From Spirochaetia bacterium (GTDB taxonomy: Bacteria; Spirochaetota; Leptospiria; Leptospirales; Leptonemataceae): DNA of 64,000 nucleotides. The DNA is taken from the NCBI GenBank assembly GCA_009885105.1, contig VFLI01000019.1, positions 1 through 64,000 of the forward strand, read 5' to 3'. How positions within the stretch are numbered: the stretch's first letter is position 1; the number at the start of each line of letters is the position of its first letter. The notes under the pieces were generated by a model that had not been told where the DNA came from, did not search any database, and saw nothing but the letters and a program-made list of their open reading frames with translations. The position numbers and the translations under genes are program-made. Shown in pieces: positions 24,314 through 33,435 of this stretch.

Positions 24314-26102
24314 TTTCTTTCATTGGAAACAATATCCTGAATTCTGCTCCTCCCAGAAAGGACCTGCCCACGTAGATGCGCGCGTTGTGCTCCAGCACGG
24401 CTCGTTCCACAAGCGACAGTCCCAGTCCGCTTCCGTGCTCGCCTTTTGTTGAAAAATACGGCTCAAAAATTTTATCCGCCAGTTCTTCATCAATTCCAGG
24501 ACCGCTGTCTTCCACTTTCAGCATCACATACTTTCTTCCGCCGATCCTGTGCTGGGCTGTTGAGATAATAATTTTTTCAGGCTTTCTTCGCAGTTCTTCC
24601 GGGACTGATTCAATGGCCTCCACGGCATTCTTTATCAGATTGTTGATCAATCCGATAATGATGTTTTTATCAATGTCGATAAGAGGCAGATTTCCCGCAA
24701 GCCTCATTTCGACCGAAAATCCGGGCAATCCGCGAAACAAATTCACCGCCTCAGAAACAATGGTGTCAAGCAGATTGGCCACGGGTCTGGCTTCGGGCAT
24801 TCGGGCAAAGTTGGCAAATTCCTCAACCATCTCTTTGAGGACTTTTACCTGCTCGACAATCGTAACAGCGCCGGACTGGACAATCTTTCGTAAATCGCCC
24901 TTTTCTGGATGATCCAGCCGCCTTAGCATTCGGTCTGCCGAGAGTTGAATCGGCGTGAGAGGATTCTTGATTTCATGAGCCAGACGTTTGGCGACCTCCT
25001 GCCAGGCAGCGACACGCTGGCTGTGAAGCAGACGTGCGCGCAAACTCTGCAGTTCAGTGGTCATCTGATTGAAACTGTCGATGAGGATACCAAGTTCGCC
25101 TGTTGATTGTATATCTATCCGGGTATCGAGTTTCCCGTCTGTTACTTCTCTGGTGGCCGCAGCCAGAGAAACAATGGGAAGCGAAATCTGACGTGCAATT
25201 ATGAGAGAAATAACAAGGGCAAGGCAGATCATAAACACATAAATCAATCCCAGAGCAAGACGCAGAGTGGTCGGGATTTTTTTCCGCCATTCCGTTTCAT
25301 TTCGAAACCGCGAAGAGATTATATCGAACTTCTGCCTTTCTTTCTCCAATCCAGGGAGCAGCCTTCGGCCGATAATCAGGTAATCACCTTCGTACGCCAT
25401 GGGAAATTGAAACAGTATCAGATCTTTATCTTTCATGACAAGTTCCACTTTTTTCAATCCAGATGGATCAATGCTTTCAAATTCTGGCAGCACATTCTCC
25501 TTTATTACCGGATTCGTCTGGTACACCATGCGTCCGGTGGAAATATAGGCCGCGTAGTCCAATCCAGGAAAGAGAATCCTGTCCGAGTACAGCTTCATAA
25601 TCAGATCAACTCCGGAAGTCGCGGAGCGAAAGTAATCCGGGCGGTATGCCTTCAATCGTTCCAGAAACTGTTTATTCTCCTGAACCTTGTGATAATCCAG
25701 CATTGTCTCTGCAGATTCAAGAGCGCCGGCGGCGTCTATGCGGAAGAATCCTTCCACAACATGCTGCATCATATCGGACGAAATCAGAAAAATCGGGATG
25801 GAAGGGATGACGGCCACAAGCATAAATGCAAGACTCAATCGATATCGCAGGCTGGAGCGAAGATTTCCTGTTACCCGGATTCTCCGATTTCTGTAATAAT
25901 AATGGGCGATCAGATTGACTGTTCCGAGCGGAATGAAGAGAAGGAGATAACTGAAGATTCTGTCAACGAGAGTTGAATCCTTGCTCAGTAAAAAAATTTC
26001 AGGTATCGCAACACTGATTGCGATTGTGATAAACATAAACAGAATATCGCGAAGATAAATCCTGTTTTCTTCTTTCTGCCAGGGCGCTCTAAGTTCACTC
26101 AT
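24291..26102 (-). CDS. ntrY: NtrY-like membrane sensor histidine kinase
   Basis: A 603-residue sensor kinase. Three or four N-terminal transmembrane helices (within about 15-120) and another at about 285-305 bracket a periplasmic region. A HAMP domain (QISLPIVSLAAATREV) is followed by a PAS-less linker. The HisKA box has His376 (AHEIKNPLTPIQL) and the HATPase domain has NLIKNAVEAIE, DSGPGIDEE and GSGLGLSLV. The architecture and adjacency match NtrY of NtrYX systems, which sense redox or nitrogen state in proteobacteria. The stimulus here is unknown. It overlaps ptsH by 8 bases. Confidence 0.92.
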   Translation of the reverse strand: MSELRAPWQKEENRIYLRDILFMFITIAISVAIPEIFLLSKDSTLVDRIFSYLLLFIPLGTVNLIAHYYYRNRRIRVTGNLRSSLRYRLSLAFMLVAVIPSIPIFLISSDMMQHVVEGFFRIDAAGALESAETMLDYHKVQENKQFLERLKAYRPDYFRSATSGVDLIMKLYSDRILFPGLDYAAYISTGRMVYQTNPVIKENVLPEFESIDPSGLKKVELVMKDKDLILFQFPMAYEGDYLIIGRRLLPGLEKERQKFDIISSRFRNETEWRKKIPTTLRLALGLIYVFMICLALVISLIIARQISLPIVSLAAATREVTDGKLDTRIDIQSTGELGILIDSFNQMTTELQSLRARLLHSQRVAAWQEVAKRLAHEIKNPLTPIQLSADRMLRRLDHPEKGDLRKIVQSGAVTIVEQVKVLKEMVEEFANFARMPEARPVANLLDTIVSEAVNLFRGLPGFSVEMRLAGNLPLIDIDKNIIIGLINNLIKNAVEAIESVPEELRRKPEKIIISTAQHRIGGRKYVMLKVEDSGPGIDEELADKIFEPYFSTKGEHGSGLGLSLVERAVLEHNARIYVGRSFLGGAEFRILFPMKENENIHSR

Positions 26103-26355
26103 TTCGGGCGCCCAGAATATTGGTCAGAACAGAAAGGGCCTGTTCTTCATCCGGCCCTGCTGCGGATATTACAACCTGACAGCCGGGACTGAGAGCGAGC
26201 ATCAAAAGACCCATAATACTTTTTCCATTAACTGAAGTTTCTTCGCAGGTCAAAGTTATTTCGGATTTGAATTTTCCTGCCTCCTTGACAAAAACTGTTG
26301 CCGGACGTGCATGCATTCCTTCCGGCATTTGAACCGTCACTGTCTGCGATTTCAT
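26095..26355 (-). CDS. ptsH: HPr phosphocarrier protein
   Basis: An 86-residue HPr-family protein with both regulatory sites: His15 in EGMHARPAT and Ser46 in NGKSIMGLL. Ser46 is the substrate of HPr kinase, which is encoded six bases upstream. No enzyme I or sugar-specific EII is in the window. That fits a regulatory (PTS-Ntr-like) rather than sugar-transport role, as in the rpoN-hpf-ptsN clusters of proteobacteria, but here with HprK. Confidence 0.94.
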   Translation of the reverse strand: MKSQTVTVQMPEGMHARPATVFVKEAGKFKSEITLTCEETSVNGKSIMGLLMLALSPGCQVVISAAGPDEEQALSVLTNILGARNE

Positions 26356-26361
26356 TCTGTT

Positions 26362-27312
26362 TTAAGTCGAAGAGCGCGATGAAATCTTTTTCTGTATCTG
26401 CTCGTTGATACGGTCTGAAAGATCTTTTGCCGCATGATAACCCATCATCCTTGCGCGATAATTGATGGCGGCTGTCTCGATCAGTACGGGAATATTCCGG
26501 CCAGGCCTTACCGGTATTACAAGACGCTGTACTTTTACTCCGAGAATATCCACATATTCATCATCGATGCCGATTCTTTCATAGTCCTTCGTCTGATTCC
26601 AGTCTTCCAGAAGAACCACAAGTTCAATTCTTTTTCTTCCGCGTATAGCGCCGACGCCAAACAGATCTTTCACATTGATAATCCCTATTCCGCGAAGCTC
26701 CATGTGGTGCGTTATCAGGTCGCTCGAACTGCCGTAAAGATCTGTATTGCCGACACATTTGACATTGATAATGTCATCGGCCACCAGTCTGTGGCCCCTT
26801 TCCACCAGTTCCAGAGCTGTTTCTGATTTCCCGATTCCGCTGGCTCCCATTAAGATAATCCCGACGCCGAAAACTTCTATCAGCACGCCGTGCAGACTTG
26901 AGCTGGGGGCCAGTTCCTCTGTGATGACTTTTGAAAATCCCACGATAAAATTGTGCGTCGAAAGAGGAGTGCTGAGTAGCGGTGTGCCTGTTTTTTCCGC
27001 CGTTTCAACAAAACTGTCCGGCGGTTTATTATCGTGAGTAAAAATCAGTCCGGGGAATTTGTACCGAAAAAATTCCGCCTTAATCCGGTCGATCTCCGGT
27101 CCGGAACACTCTTCGAGAAATGCGTGTTCACCTTTGCCGAAAACCTGTATTCGATCGCTGGCAAAGTTTTTATAGAATCCTGCCAGAGCAAGCCCGGGCC
27201 TGTTCACATCTATTGTGACAATGTGACGACCCAGACCTCCCTGTCCGGCCAGAACGGAAAGACCCAGTTCGGGAGCTTTTTTTGTAAGATTTGAAATTTC
27301 AAGAAAACTCAA
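26362..27312 (-). CDS. hprK: HPr kinase/phosphorylase
   Basis: HprK phosphorylates and dephosphorylates HPr at Ser46; 316 residues. The N-terminal domain (1-130) precedes the kinase domain, with P-loop GASGIGKSE at 156-164 and the signature LRGIGIINVKDLFGVGAIR. It ends with the family C-terminal segment (RPGRNIPVLIETAAINYRARMMGYHAA). It sits directly between hpf and ptsH. The pair forms a nutrient-responsive switch feeding, by context, into NtrYX or RpoN outputs; the link is inference. Confidence 0.95.
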   Translation of the reverse strand: MSFLEISNLTKKAPELGLSVLAGQGGLGRHIVTIDVNRPGLALAGFYKNFASDRIQVFGKGEHAFLEECSGPEIDRIKAEFFRYKFPGLIFTHDNKPPDSFVETAEKTGTPLLSTPLSTHNFIVGFSKVITEELAPSSSLHGVLIEVFGVGIILMGASGIGKSETALELVERGHRLVADDIINVKCVGNTDLYGSSSDLITHHMELRGIGIINVKDLFGVGAIRGRKRIELVVLLEDWNQTKDYERIGIDDEYVDILGVKVQRLVIPVRPGRNIPVLIETAAINYRARMMGYHAAKDLSDRINEQIQKKISSRSST

Positions 27313-27321
27313 ATTTATTCC

Positions 27322-27627
27322 TCATTCATTAGAACGAAATTTCTTTCCCTGCTGCTTGTCCTTGTGCTTTTTCAGCTGCTTCTCAAGCTTTTTTTCAGCA
27401 AGATCGATTGCCTCGTACATATCCGGGGCAGTTTCCGTGGCGATAAATTGAATACCGTCACCGTTGAGCGTCAATTCAATCATCTGATTGATTTTTTCCG
27501 TTCTGAACCGCACTATCGCGGATAGAAACGAATGGAAATGCCCCGCAAGTTTTTCTATTTTCTTGGCGGCATAATCCTTCATTGCATCTGAAGTTTCAAG
27601 ATTATGAAAGTGATATGTTATTTCCAT
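27322..27627 (-). CDS. hpf: Short-form ribosome hibernation promoting factor
   Basis: A 101-residue HPF/YhbH (RaiA-like) protein. It opens MEITYHFHNLETSDAMKDYAA and has EKLAGHF, the strand with KINQMIELTLNGDG, and the helix YEAIDLAEKKLEKQLKKHKDK. The short form lacks the dimerisation domain of long HPF. An AGGATTAAAAT ribosome site precedes the ATG. Its place between rpoN and hprK mirrors the proteobacterial rpoN-hpf arrangement. Confidence 0.93.
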   Translation of the reverse strand: MEITYHFHNLETSDAMKDYAAKKIEKLAGHFHSFLSAIVRFRTEKINQMIELTLNGDGIQFIATETAPDMYEAIDLAEKKLEKQLKKHKDKQQGKKFRSNE

Positions 27628-27669
27628 ATTTTAATCCTTTATCTTTATGTTTTTATTTTACTAATAAGT

Positions 27670-29109
27670 TTAACTTTTGTGATGTTTCAGCTTTTTTATT
27701 TTTTTTCTCCGGTCCGCCGGAAGGATTTTTAGATTTTTTCGATATTTTGCAACTGTGCGTCTGGCAATCTGCACTCCCTCCTTGCCGATCAAATCCACAA
27801 TTCCCTGATCTGAAAGCGGATTCTCAGAGTCTTCCCGGTCGATCAGCTGCTTGATTTTATCCTGAATGTTTTTGGCAGAATGTCCGGCGCCGCCGCTGCT
27901 GCTCTTCAATGAGCTTGTGAAAAAGAACTTCAGCTCGAACACTCCCCAGCGTGTCTGCACGAATTTATTTGTTGTTATCCGCGATATTGTAGATTCATGA
28001 AGCTCGACTTTTTCTGCCACTTCGCGCAGCGTAAGCGGCTTTAAAAAACCGTGACCACTGCGAAAGAATTCTTCTTCAAACTCAACAATAGATTTCATCA
28101 CACGGTACAAGGTCTGACGTCTTTGTTTGATGCTCTTTATCAGCCAGACTGCGGAGTTCAATTTCGATTGAAGATATTCACGGTCCTGCTCTGGCGCAGC
28201 TGTTTTATCCTTTATCAAATTCTTATAGCTTTCATTCACTCTCAAACCGGGCATCCAGTCATCATTGATGATAACCTCCTGCCGTCCTTCCAGTTCGATT
28301 ACGGCCAAATCGGGTATGATATATTCTGGCTGGCGGGATGAGTGCAGCGTCCCGGGATACGGTTCCAGTGTTCTGATGAAATTCAAAGACTGCTCCAGCT
28401 GCTGCTGCGTGTATCCCGTGTTCTTTTCAATTTTCTTATAGTCGAGTCTCTCTATATCTTCAAAATAATGCGAAAGCACATCCTGAGTCACAGTATCCAT
28501 TGGATTGTGAAACCGGGCCTGAATGAGAAGCGATTCGGGAATCGACCCTGCGCCGCAGCCTACCGGATCAAAGTTCTGTATCTGCTTCAGTGCGGCTCTG
28601 ACAATTTTCATTGGAATTTCAGTTCCCTGAAAAAGATTCTCCAGCGGTTCTGTTAGAAAGCCGCGGCTGTCTATTGCTGAAATTATGATCTCTCCAGCGC
28701 GGACGGCCGCCCCCCTGAGTTCACTCAGGCGCAGCTGCCAGAGAAGATGGTCCGCGAGAGATTCCGGATTGCTGACCGCATTTTGAATAAACTGATGTTT
28801 GCGTTCCGTTCTCTCGGCGCTCTGCGCGCCAGGCTCGCTGTCCTCTGAACCGGAACGATTCCAGCCTTCTTCTGTTTCTCTGTTTTCTTCTGTGTTCTTT
28901 TCTTTTTTGTCTTCCGGTATGACTTCCGGAACTTCAAATGATTCCGATTCGCTTGATTCTTCAAGCAAGGGATTCTCGATCAGTTCGCTCTGTATTTTTT
29001 CACTGAGTTCAATATTGGAAAGAGGGAGGAGTTCGATCGATTGACGCAGATCCTGGGTAATGATCAGTTTTTGCGTCTGTTTTTGAATTAAATTCTGCGA
29101 GAGCGCCAT
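27670..29109 (-). CDS. rpoN: RNA polymerase sigma-54 factor
   Basis: Sigma-54, 479 residues, normal length. Region I is the Gln/Leu-rich start (LSQNLIQKQTQKLIITQDLRQSIELL). Region II is acidic. The core-binding domain follows (YIIPDLAVIELEGR), then the helix-turn-helix (LREVAEKVELHESTISRIT) and the RpoN box ARRTVAKYR (449-457), which reads the -24 element. It is part of the lptB-rpoN-hpf run. I found no convincing -24/-12 promoter in the intergenic gaps of this window. Confidence 0.96.
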   Translation of the reverse strand: MALSQNLIQKQTQKLIITQDLRQSIELLPLSNIELSEKIQSELIENPLLEESSESESFEVPEVIPEDKKEKNTEENRETEEGWNRSGSEDSEPGAQSAERTERKHQFIQNAVSNPESLADHLLWQLRLSELRGAAVRAGEIIISAIDSRGFLTEPLENLFQGTEIPMKIVRAALKQIQNFDPVGCGAGSIPESLLIQARFHNPMDTVTQDVLSHYFEDIERLDYKKIEKNTGYTQQQLEQSLNFIRTLEPYPGTLHSSRQPEYIIPDLAVIELEGRQEVIINDDWMPGLRVNESYKNLIKDKTAAPEQDREYLQSKLNSAVWLIKSIKQRRQTLYRVMKSIVEFEEEFFRSGHGFLKPLTLREVAEKVELHESTISRITTNKFVQTRWGVFELKFFFTSSLKSSSGGAGHSAKNIQDKIKQLIDREDSENPLSDQGIVDLIGKEGVQIARRTVAKYRKNLKILPADRRKKIKKLKHHKS

Positions 29110-29121
29110 ATTTATCAGGTT

Positions 29122-29928
29122 TTACAGTGTAAAATCCTCTCCCAGATAAATCTGTCTTATTTTTGGATCATTCACCAGTTCAGCGGCAGAACCCGATTTC
29201 AATATTTCCCCCGCATACATTATGTAGGCTCTGTCAGTAATTTTCAGGGTTTCCCTTACATTATGATCCGTGATAAGTATACCCAGCCCGCGGACCCTGA
29301 GTTGGTCAATCAATAACTGAATATCTTTTACGGCAATTGGATCCACGCCGGCAAAGGGTTCATCCAGGAGTATGAAATCCGGTTCCGTTGCCAGGGCCCT
29401 TGCTATTTCACAGCGGCGCCTTTCCCCCCCGGACAGTGTAAATCCTTTCTGATTTACAACCTTTTTAAGGGCCAATTCTTCAAGCAGCGCATCCCGTCGT
29501 GTGATTATCTCTTCTCTTGATTTGCAGTGAATTTCCAGCACGGATTCAATATTTTCAGCCACTGTCAGTTTTCGAAAAACCGATGCCTCCTGGGCCAGAT
29601 AACCAATACCCTTTCTGGCCCTCAGATACATGGGCATCTCTGTCACGTCCTCATCATTGATAAAGACCTTGCCGGAATCCGGAGAAATCAATCCAACGGC
29701 CATGTAGAAGGAGGTGGTTTTTCCGGCCCCATTGGGACCGAGCAGGCCGACAATTTCCCTCTGCCGAATTTCAAAACTGACCCCGTCGACTACCCGCCTT
29801 TTTCCATAAGTTTTGACAAGGTTCTCCGCGCGAATGACTTTCAGATCCAAAGAATCTGATTCTGATAATTTTGGATTTTGCCGGCTTTTTCCGGTCTTTC
29901 CAGTTTTTACTGCAGATGGTTTTGCCAT
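29122..29928 (-). CDS. lptB: LPS export ABC transporter ATPase LptB
   Basis: ATPase of the LptB2FG transporter that lifts lipopolysaccharide from the inner membrane; 268 residues. Walker A GPNGAGKTT is at 64-72, the ABC signature FTLSGGERRRCEIARAL near 165, Walker B EPDFILLDEPFAGVDP, and the switch His in ITDHNVRETL. It has an extra N-terminal tail of about 30 Lys/Ser-rich residues before the normal start VIRAENLVKTYG. lptF/lptG are not in the window. It follows the lptA-like gene by 24 bases. Confidence 0.95.
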   Translation of the reverse strand: MAKPSAVKTGKTGKSRQNPKLSESDSLDLKVIRAENLVKTYGKRRVVDGVSFEIRQREIVGLLGPNGAGKTTSFYMAVGLISPDSGKVFINDEDVTEMPMYLRARKGIGYLAQEASVFRKLTVAENIESVLEIHCKSREEIITRRDALLEELALKKVVNQKGFTLSGGERRRCEIARALATEPDFILLDEPFAGVDPIAVKDIQLLIDQLRVRGLGILITDHNVRETLKITDRAYIMYAGEILKSGSAAELVNDPKIRQIYLGEDFTL

Positions 29929-29952
29929 TGAATTCGGACCCTCTCCTGGCTT

Positions 29953-31431
29953 TTATTCCAGTACATAACCGCGGATACGGTTCACAAGCAGAACACGATT
30001 TTTATCCGGATAGATTAGTATTTTTTCACATTCCACCGTGCCGTTTCCCTGTTTCAGAGAAGGAGCTCCCTCCATCACTATCAAATCCTCATTTTCATGA
30101 TATGTGGCCATTTCTCCCGTTGCTTTATAATTATCCCGTTCTATGGTCACATTGCCTCTGGCCTGGGTTTCCCCGGAATTGAAATTTCTTTCTATAACGG
30201 TGCCTGTCAGTACGGCATTGATTTCATCGGTGCCTTTTTTCATAAAATCCATTCTCGGTGAATTCTCGAGACGAAGATTCTGGGTGCTGCGATTGTAATC
30301 CATGGTGCCGGAAACCACATGAACGTTTCTTTCCCGGTCGATCATATCTATGCCGCGGTCCGTATGAATGAGATGATAGTCCTTTCCGATCGCCATCAAA
30401 TATTCGGTTACCATTTTCAAACCGCCTCTTGATAGAACGACCGATCCCTTAAGTTCCGTGACGGGTTCCTCTTTAGAGAAATCATATTCAAGAGAGTCTG
30501 ATGAAATGATGCTGACGAGCGGTTCGGCCGGTTTTTCTTCCGCTGCAGTTTCGGGATTCTGTCTTCTTCCGCCGGAGCGCGCATAATTTTCCAGAGTCGG
30601 GCGTTCTGATCGGTCATTTCGCGGCGCCAGATCCAGTCCTCCTCCGTACGCGTACTGAACAACTTCGCCGGTGAGAATAATTTTTTTCAGTGAAGGATAG
30701 TACACAAGCGAGTTCCCGGTCAGGAACTGGTCCTTGCCGAGAACCACAGGATTCTGATCAATTTTGAAAACATCGTCTCTGTCAATATACTGCGCCTGGC
30801 TGCCGAACAGGAACCAGCCCTCATTGTAGGCGCGGACATCCTGATCAAGGATCGACACGCTTTCCTGCAGATCCCGCATCATACGCACAGAGGATATCAG
30901 GACGGGTTTTTTTCCTTCTTTCTGCACGATCATGTATGGATTGCCGGTAAGCTCCACCTTCTGCGCCGATCTGTCATACCTGGCTGATTCTGCGTAAATA
31001 TTGAGCCCGTTTTTTCTGTCGATAATCCGGACTCCGCCTTCGCATCTGCCAATCGTGCCCGCATCAATTACGATTTTCGGTGAAACAATCAAAACACCTT
31101 CATGCTCGATTGTGGCGTTGCCGATGATGGATATTCTCGTGATTTCAGCGCCGTCGACCAGAGCGCGCTCTCTCCAGAGTTCATTGCCATAAAAACGAGT
31201 GCGTACGGGTCTTCCCCGGGAATCCGGCCTGTTGTCTACGATTGTTTTTTGCGATGGATCAGACTGTTCGTCTTCTTTTTTTCCTTCGCGAGTTTCTATT
31301 TGAGGTTTCTGTTCATCAATTTCGATTGGATGTTCCGGGTTCTGGTTTTCTTCCTGGCGAGGGACAGTCGTCCGGCAGCCTGCGGCAATCGGTAAAATAA
31401 TTAATATAAATATATATACTATAACTTTCAT
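29953..31431 (-). CDS. lptA: Large lipidated LptA/OstA-like protein
   Basis: A periplasmic LPS-bridge family protein, 492 residues, against about 185 for ordinary LptA. The signal MKVIVYIFILIILPIAAGC is a lipobox with Cys19, so the protein is probably membrane-anchored. After a charged, Glu/Gln-rich linker there are several OstA-type beta-jellyroll stretches (YDRSAQKVELTGNPYM, YYPSLKKIILTGEVV, MDYNRSTQNLRLENSP, YHENEDLIVMEGAPSL). At least two LptA modules are suggested. ATG 31431 is chosen because it gives the lipobox; a longer frame to 31554 would overlap lptC. It lies between lptC and lptB. Confidence 0.82.
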   Translation of the reverse strand: MKVIVYIFILIILPIAAGCRTTVPRQEENQNPEHPIEIDEQKPQIETREGKKEDEQSDPSQKTIVDNRPDSRGRPVRTRFYGNELWRERALVDGAEITRISIIGNATIEHEGVLIVSPKIVIDAGTIGRCEGGVRIIDRKNGLNIYAESARYDRSAQKVELTGNPYMIVQKEGKKPVLISSVRMMRDLQESVSILDQDVRAYNEGWFLFGSQAQYIDRDDVFKIDQNPVVLGKDQFLTGNSLVYYPSLKKIILTGEVVQYAYGGGLDLAPRNDRSERPTLENYARSGGRRQNPETAAEEKPAEPLVSIISSDSLEYDFSKEEPVTELKGSVVLSRGGLKMVTEYLMAIGKDYHLIHTDRGIDMIDRERNVHVVSGTMDYNRSTQNLRLENSPRMDFMKKGTDEINAVLTGTVIERNFNSGETQARGNVTIERDNYKATGEMATYHENEDLIVMEGAPSLKQGNGTVECEKILIYPDKNRVLLVNRIRGYVLE

Positions 31432-31456
31432 GTGCGGCAAAGCAGGTCTTTTTCTG

Positions 31457-32023
31457 TCACTGAAATATATCGTCCACTTTTGACCCCGGAGTCTGTCTGT
31501 GTTCTCCGGAGGGAAAGCGGCATACCTGACGGTTTTTTTCCTTTTCCACGACAATGCCCTTTCTGCAGATTGTGGTCAAATTATTTTCTAATATCTTCAC
31601 AGCGTCATCTGATGTGAGTATTTTGGTCTCCATATCGTAATCCATATTGGGAGCGGTTATAGTCCGGCCCGAATCATCCAGAAATACAACGTTTCCTGTA
31701 AGATGCAGTTTCTGTTCCTCGTAATTGACTTCCCCCCTGTCGGCGGTCAATCTGCCTGTGCGTTTGCCCTTTGTGTCATACTGTAAAAATTCAAACCCGT
31801 ACACAGAAATTCTTGATTCGGCCTGATTTTTTCTGAAAAGATAGGATTCTTCGGCCTTCAGTATCCATTCCGTCTTGCCTTCCGGAGTGACGGACTGACG
31901 GATAAAATTGTTGATCCGAATGTTCGCATCCTTCTCACGGTGGTTTTCATTTACCGGTCTGTATCCTTCCTGACAGGACTGCAGAGAAGCGAAGAGGAGA
32001 ATTGTCAGCAGAGATCGAATCAT
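31457..32023 (-). CDS. lptC: LptC-like lipoprotein
   Basis: A 188-residue protein of the LPS export bridge. Instead of the usual N-terminal transmembrane helix it has a lipoprotein signal (MIRSLLTILLFASLQSC, Cys17). The LptC/OstA-like body includes FLQYDTKGKRTGRLTADRGEVNYEEQKLHLTGNV, split here as strand repeats, and ITAPNMDYDMETKILTSDDAV, the pattern where a modified strand lists 'threshold' residues T-x-x-L-x-Y/W. AGAGGGAA directly precedes ATG 32023. Longer frames run into kdsA and are not credible. It ends 25 bases before the lptA-like gene. Confidence 0.78.
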   Translation of the reverse strand: MIRSLLTILLFASLQSCQEGYRPVNENHREKDANIRINNFIRQSVTPEGKTEWILKAEESYLFRKNQAESRISVYGFEFLQYDTKGKRTGRLTADRGEVNYEEQKLHLTGNVVFLDDSGRTITAPNMDYDMETKILTSDDAVKILENNLTTICRKGIVVEKEKNRQVCRFPSGEHRQTPGSKVDDIFQ

Positions 32024-32030
32024 TTCCCTC

Positions 32031-32867
32031 TCAGCTGCCGAGAACTTCGTTCTTGACGAATCTGTCGAGCCGCGACAGTTTGCGAAGAAGGTCCGGCGCC
32101 TGATCCAGATAGTACTGATTGCTGGAATCGGACCATGCTGATGGAGGATCTGGATGAACCTCCATAAAGACGCCTTCAATTCCTGCGGCAACAGCGCTTC
32201 GCATGAGGACCGGCGCGAATTTTCTATTCCCTCCGCTTTCCTTGCCGCCTCCAGGAAGCTGGGTGCTGTGTGTTCCGTCAAAGACAACCGGTATGTCGAA
32301 TTCGTGAAGTATTTCCGGCGATCTCGGATCAAAAATCAGATTGTTGTACCCAAAACTTGTCCCCCTCTCAGTAATTAAGAACTTCTGCGATCCGCGGGCT
32401 TTAATTTTATCAACGATATTCACGCAGTCGGCTGGAGCCAGGAACTGTCCTTTTTTAACATTGACCCATTTTCCGGTGTCGGCGCAGGCCATCAGCAGAT
32501 CCGTCTGGCGGCACAGGAAAGCGGGAATCTGCAGAATGTCCACAACTTCAGCTGCGAGGGCAGCCTGAGACACTTCATGAATATCTGTGAGAACAGGCAC
32601 ACCGAATGTTTTCTTTATGTATTCAAGATCCCGCAGACCTTCTTCCAGGCCGGGCCCGCGCCTGCTGTCCATCGCAGATCTGTTTGCTTTATCAAAACTA
32701 CTTTTGAATATATAGGCAATTCCCAGTTCGCGGCAGAGATCGCTCATTACAGAGCACACATTGACAAGTAGTTCCCGGCTCTCTATCACGCAGGGACCGG
32801 CGATTAAAAAGAACGGATTCTTACCGCCTATTTTTGCACCTGCTAAAAAATCTCTTTCTTGAATCAA
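32031..32867 (-). CDS. kdsA: 3-deoxy-8-phosphooctulonate synthase (Kdo8P synthase)
   Basis: KdsA condenses arabinose-5-phosphate with phosphoenolpyruvate to Kdo-8-phosphate for the LPS inner core; 278 residues. Motifs are FLIAGPCVIESREL, FKSSFDKANR, VDILQIPAFLCRQTDLL, NVKKGQFLAP, ITERGTSFGYNNL and FDGTHSTQLPGGG. The Cys in AFLCRQTD is a candidate metal ligand of the metal-dependent class. The start is TTG at 32867; no ATG is near. It opens the kdsA-lptCAB block and shows that the cell makes Kdo-containing LPS. Confidence 0.95.
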   Translation of the reverse strand: MIQERDFLAGAKIGGKNPFFLIAGPCVIESRELLVNVCSVMSDLCRELGIAYIFKSSFDKANRSAMDSRRGPGLEEGLRDLEYIKKTFGVPVLTDIHEVSQAALAAEVVDILQIPAFLCRQTDLLMACADTGKWVNVKKGQFLAPADCVNIVDKIKARGSQKFLITERGTSFGYNNLIFDPRSPEILHEFDIPVVFDGTHSTQLPGGGKESGGNRKFAPVLMRSAVAAGIEGVFMEVHPDPPSAWSDSSNQYYLDQAPDLLRKLSRLDRFVKNEVLGS

Positions 32868-32881
32868 TGAGGAAGACGTAG

Positions 32882-33418
32882 TCAGCCCCCGTCCATTTTT
32901 TTAGGCATTTCTAGTTCCGGGTCAGGCGGAAGATTCAAAAGACTTTCCTGGAATAGATCTACCATCCAGGAAATAATATCCCGCACCGCCACGACGCCGG
33001 TCGGCCGGCCTTCCCTGTCTGTCAGCGGTATATGCCTGTAACCGGCTGTGCTCATTTTGTGGATTGCGTAGGCAATCGATGAATTCAATGGCAGAGTATC
33101 CGGATTGTTGGTCATGAAGTTTTCAACCGGCGTGTGCTCAATATCCGATCCGGAATTTGCCACTTTTCTGAGCACGTCTCGTTCGGTAAAAATACCCGCA
33201 AGTTTTTCATTCCTTGTGATCAACGCGCATCCAACACGAAGTTCGTTCATCGCATGGATAACTTTTGACACACTGGTATAGGAGGGCAGGATTACGGTCG
33301 GACGTCTGGGAATATTGCCCAGTTTTTCCCTGAAAATTTCACCGCGGAGGATTCCTTCATCACTGTAGGAATCCTCAAATTCGCTGATATGATCTTCCAT
33401 ATTTTTTTGCCCGCTCAT
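32882..33418 (-). CDS. CBS-pair domain protein
   Basis: A 178-residue cytoplasmic protein with a tandem CBS (Bateman) module: repeat 1 about residues 45-100 (VSKVIHAMNELRVGCALITRN, GIFTERDVLRKV) and repeat 2 about 105-165 (IAYAIHKMSTAGYRHIPLTDRE, GVVAVRDIISWM). Such modules bind adenine nucleotides. There is no attached enzyme domain. It is the first gene of a long minus-strand run and has its own -10-like site with an overlapping palindrome (33436-33460). Confidence 0.87.
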   Translation of the reverse strand: MSGQKNMEDHISEFEDSYSDEGILRGEIFREKLGNIPRRPTVILPSYTSVSKVIHAMNELRVGCALITRNEKLAGIFTERDVLRKVANSGSDIEHTPVENFMTNNPDTLPLNSSIAYAIHKMSTAGYRHIPLTDREGRPTGVVAVRDIISWMVDLFQESLLNLPPDPELEMPKKMDGG

Positions 33419-33435
33419 AGGTGCTTCCTTTTCCT

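Noticed and set aside
31432-31554. N-terminal extension of the lptA-like gene
   Set aside because: It overlaps the lptC 3' end and would bury the lipoprotein signal 41 residues into the chain.
32024-32332. N-terminal extension of the lptC-like gene into kdsA
   Set aside because: It overlaps conserved kdsA sequence; the lipobox start at 32023 has a ribosome site and makes biological sense.
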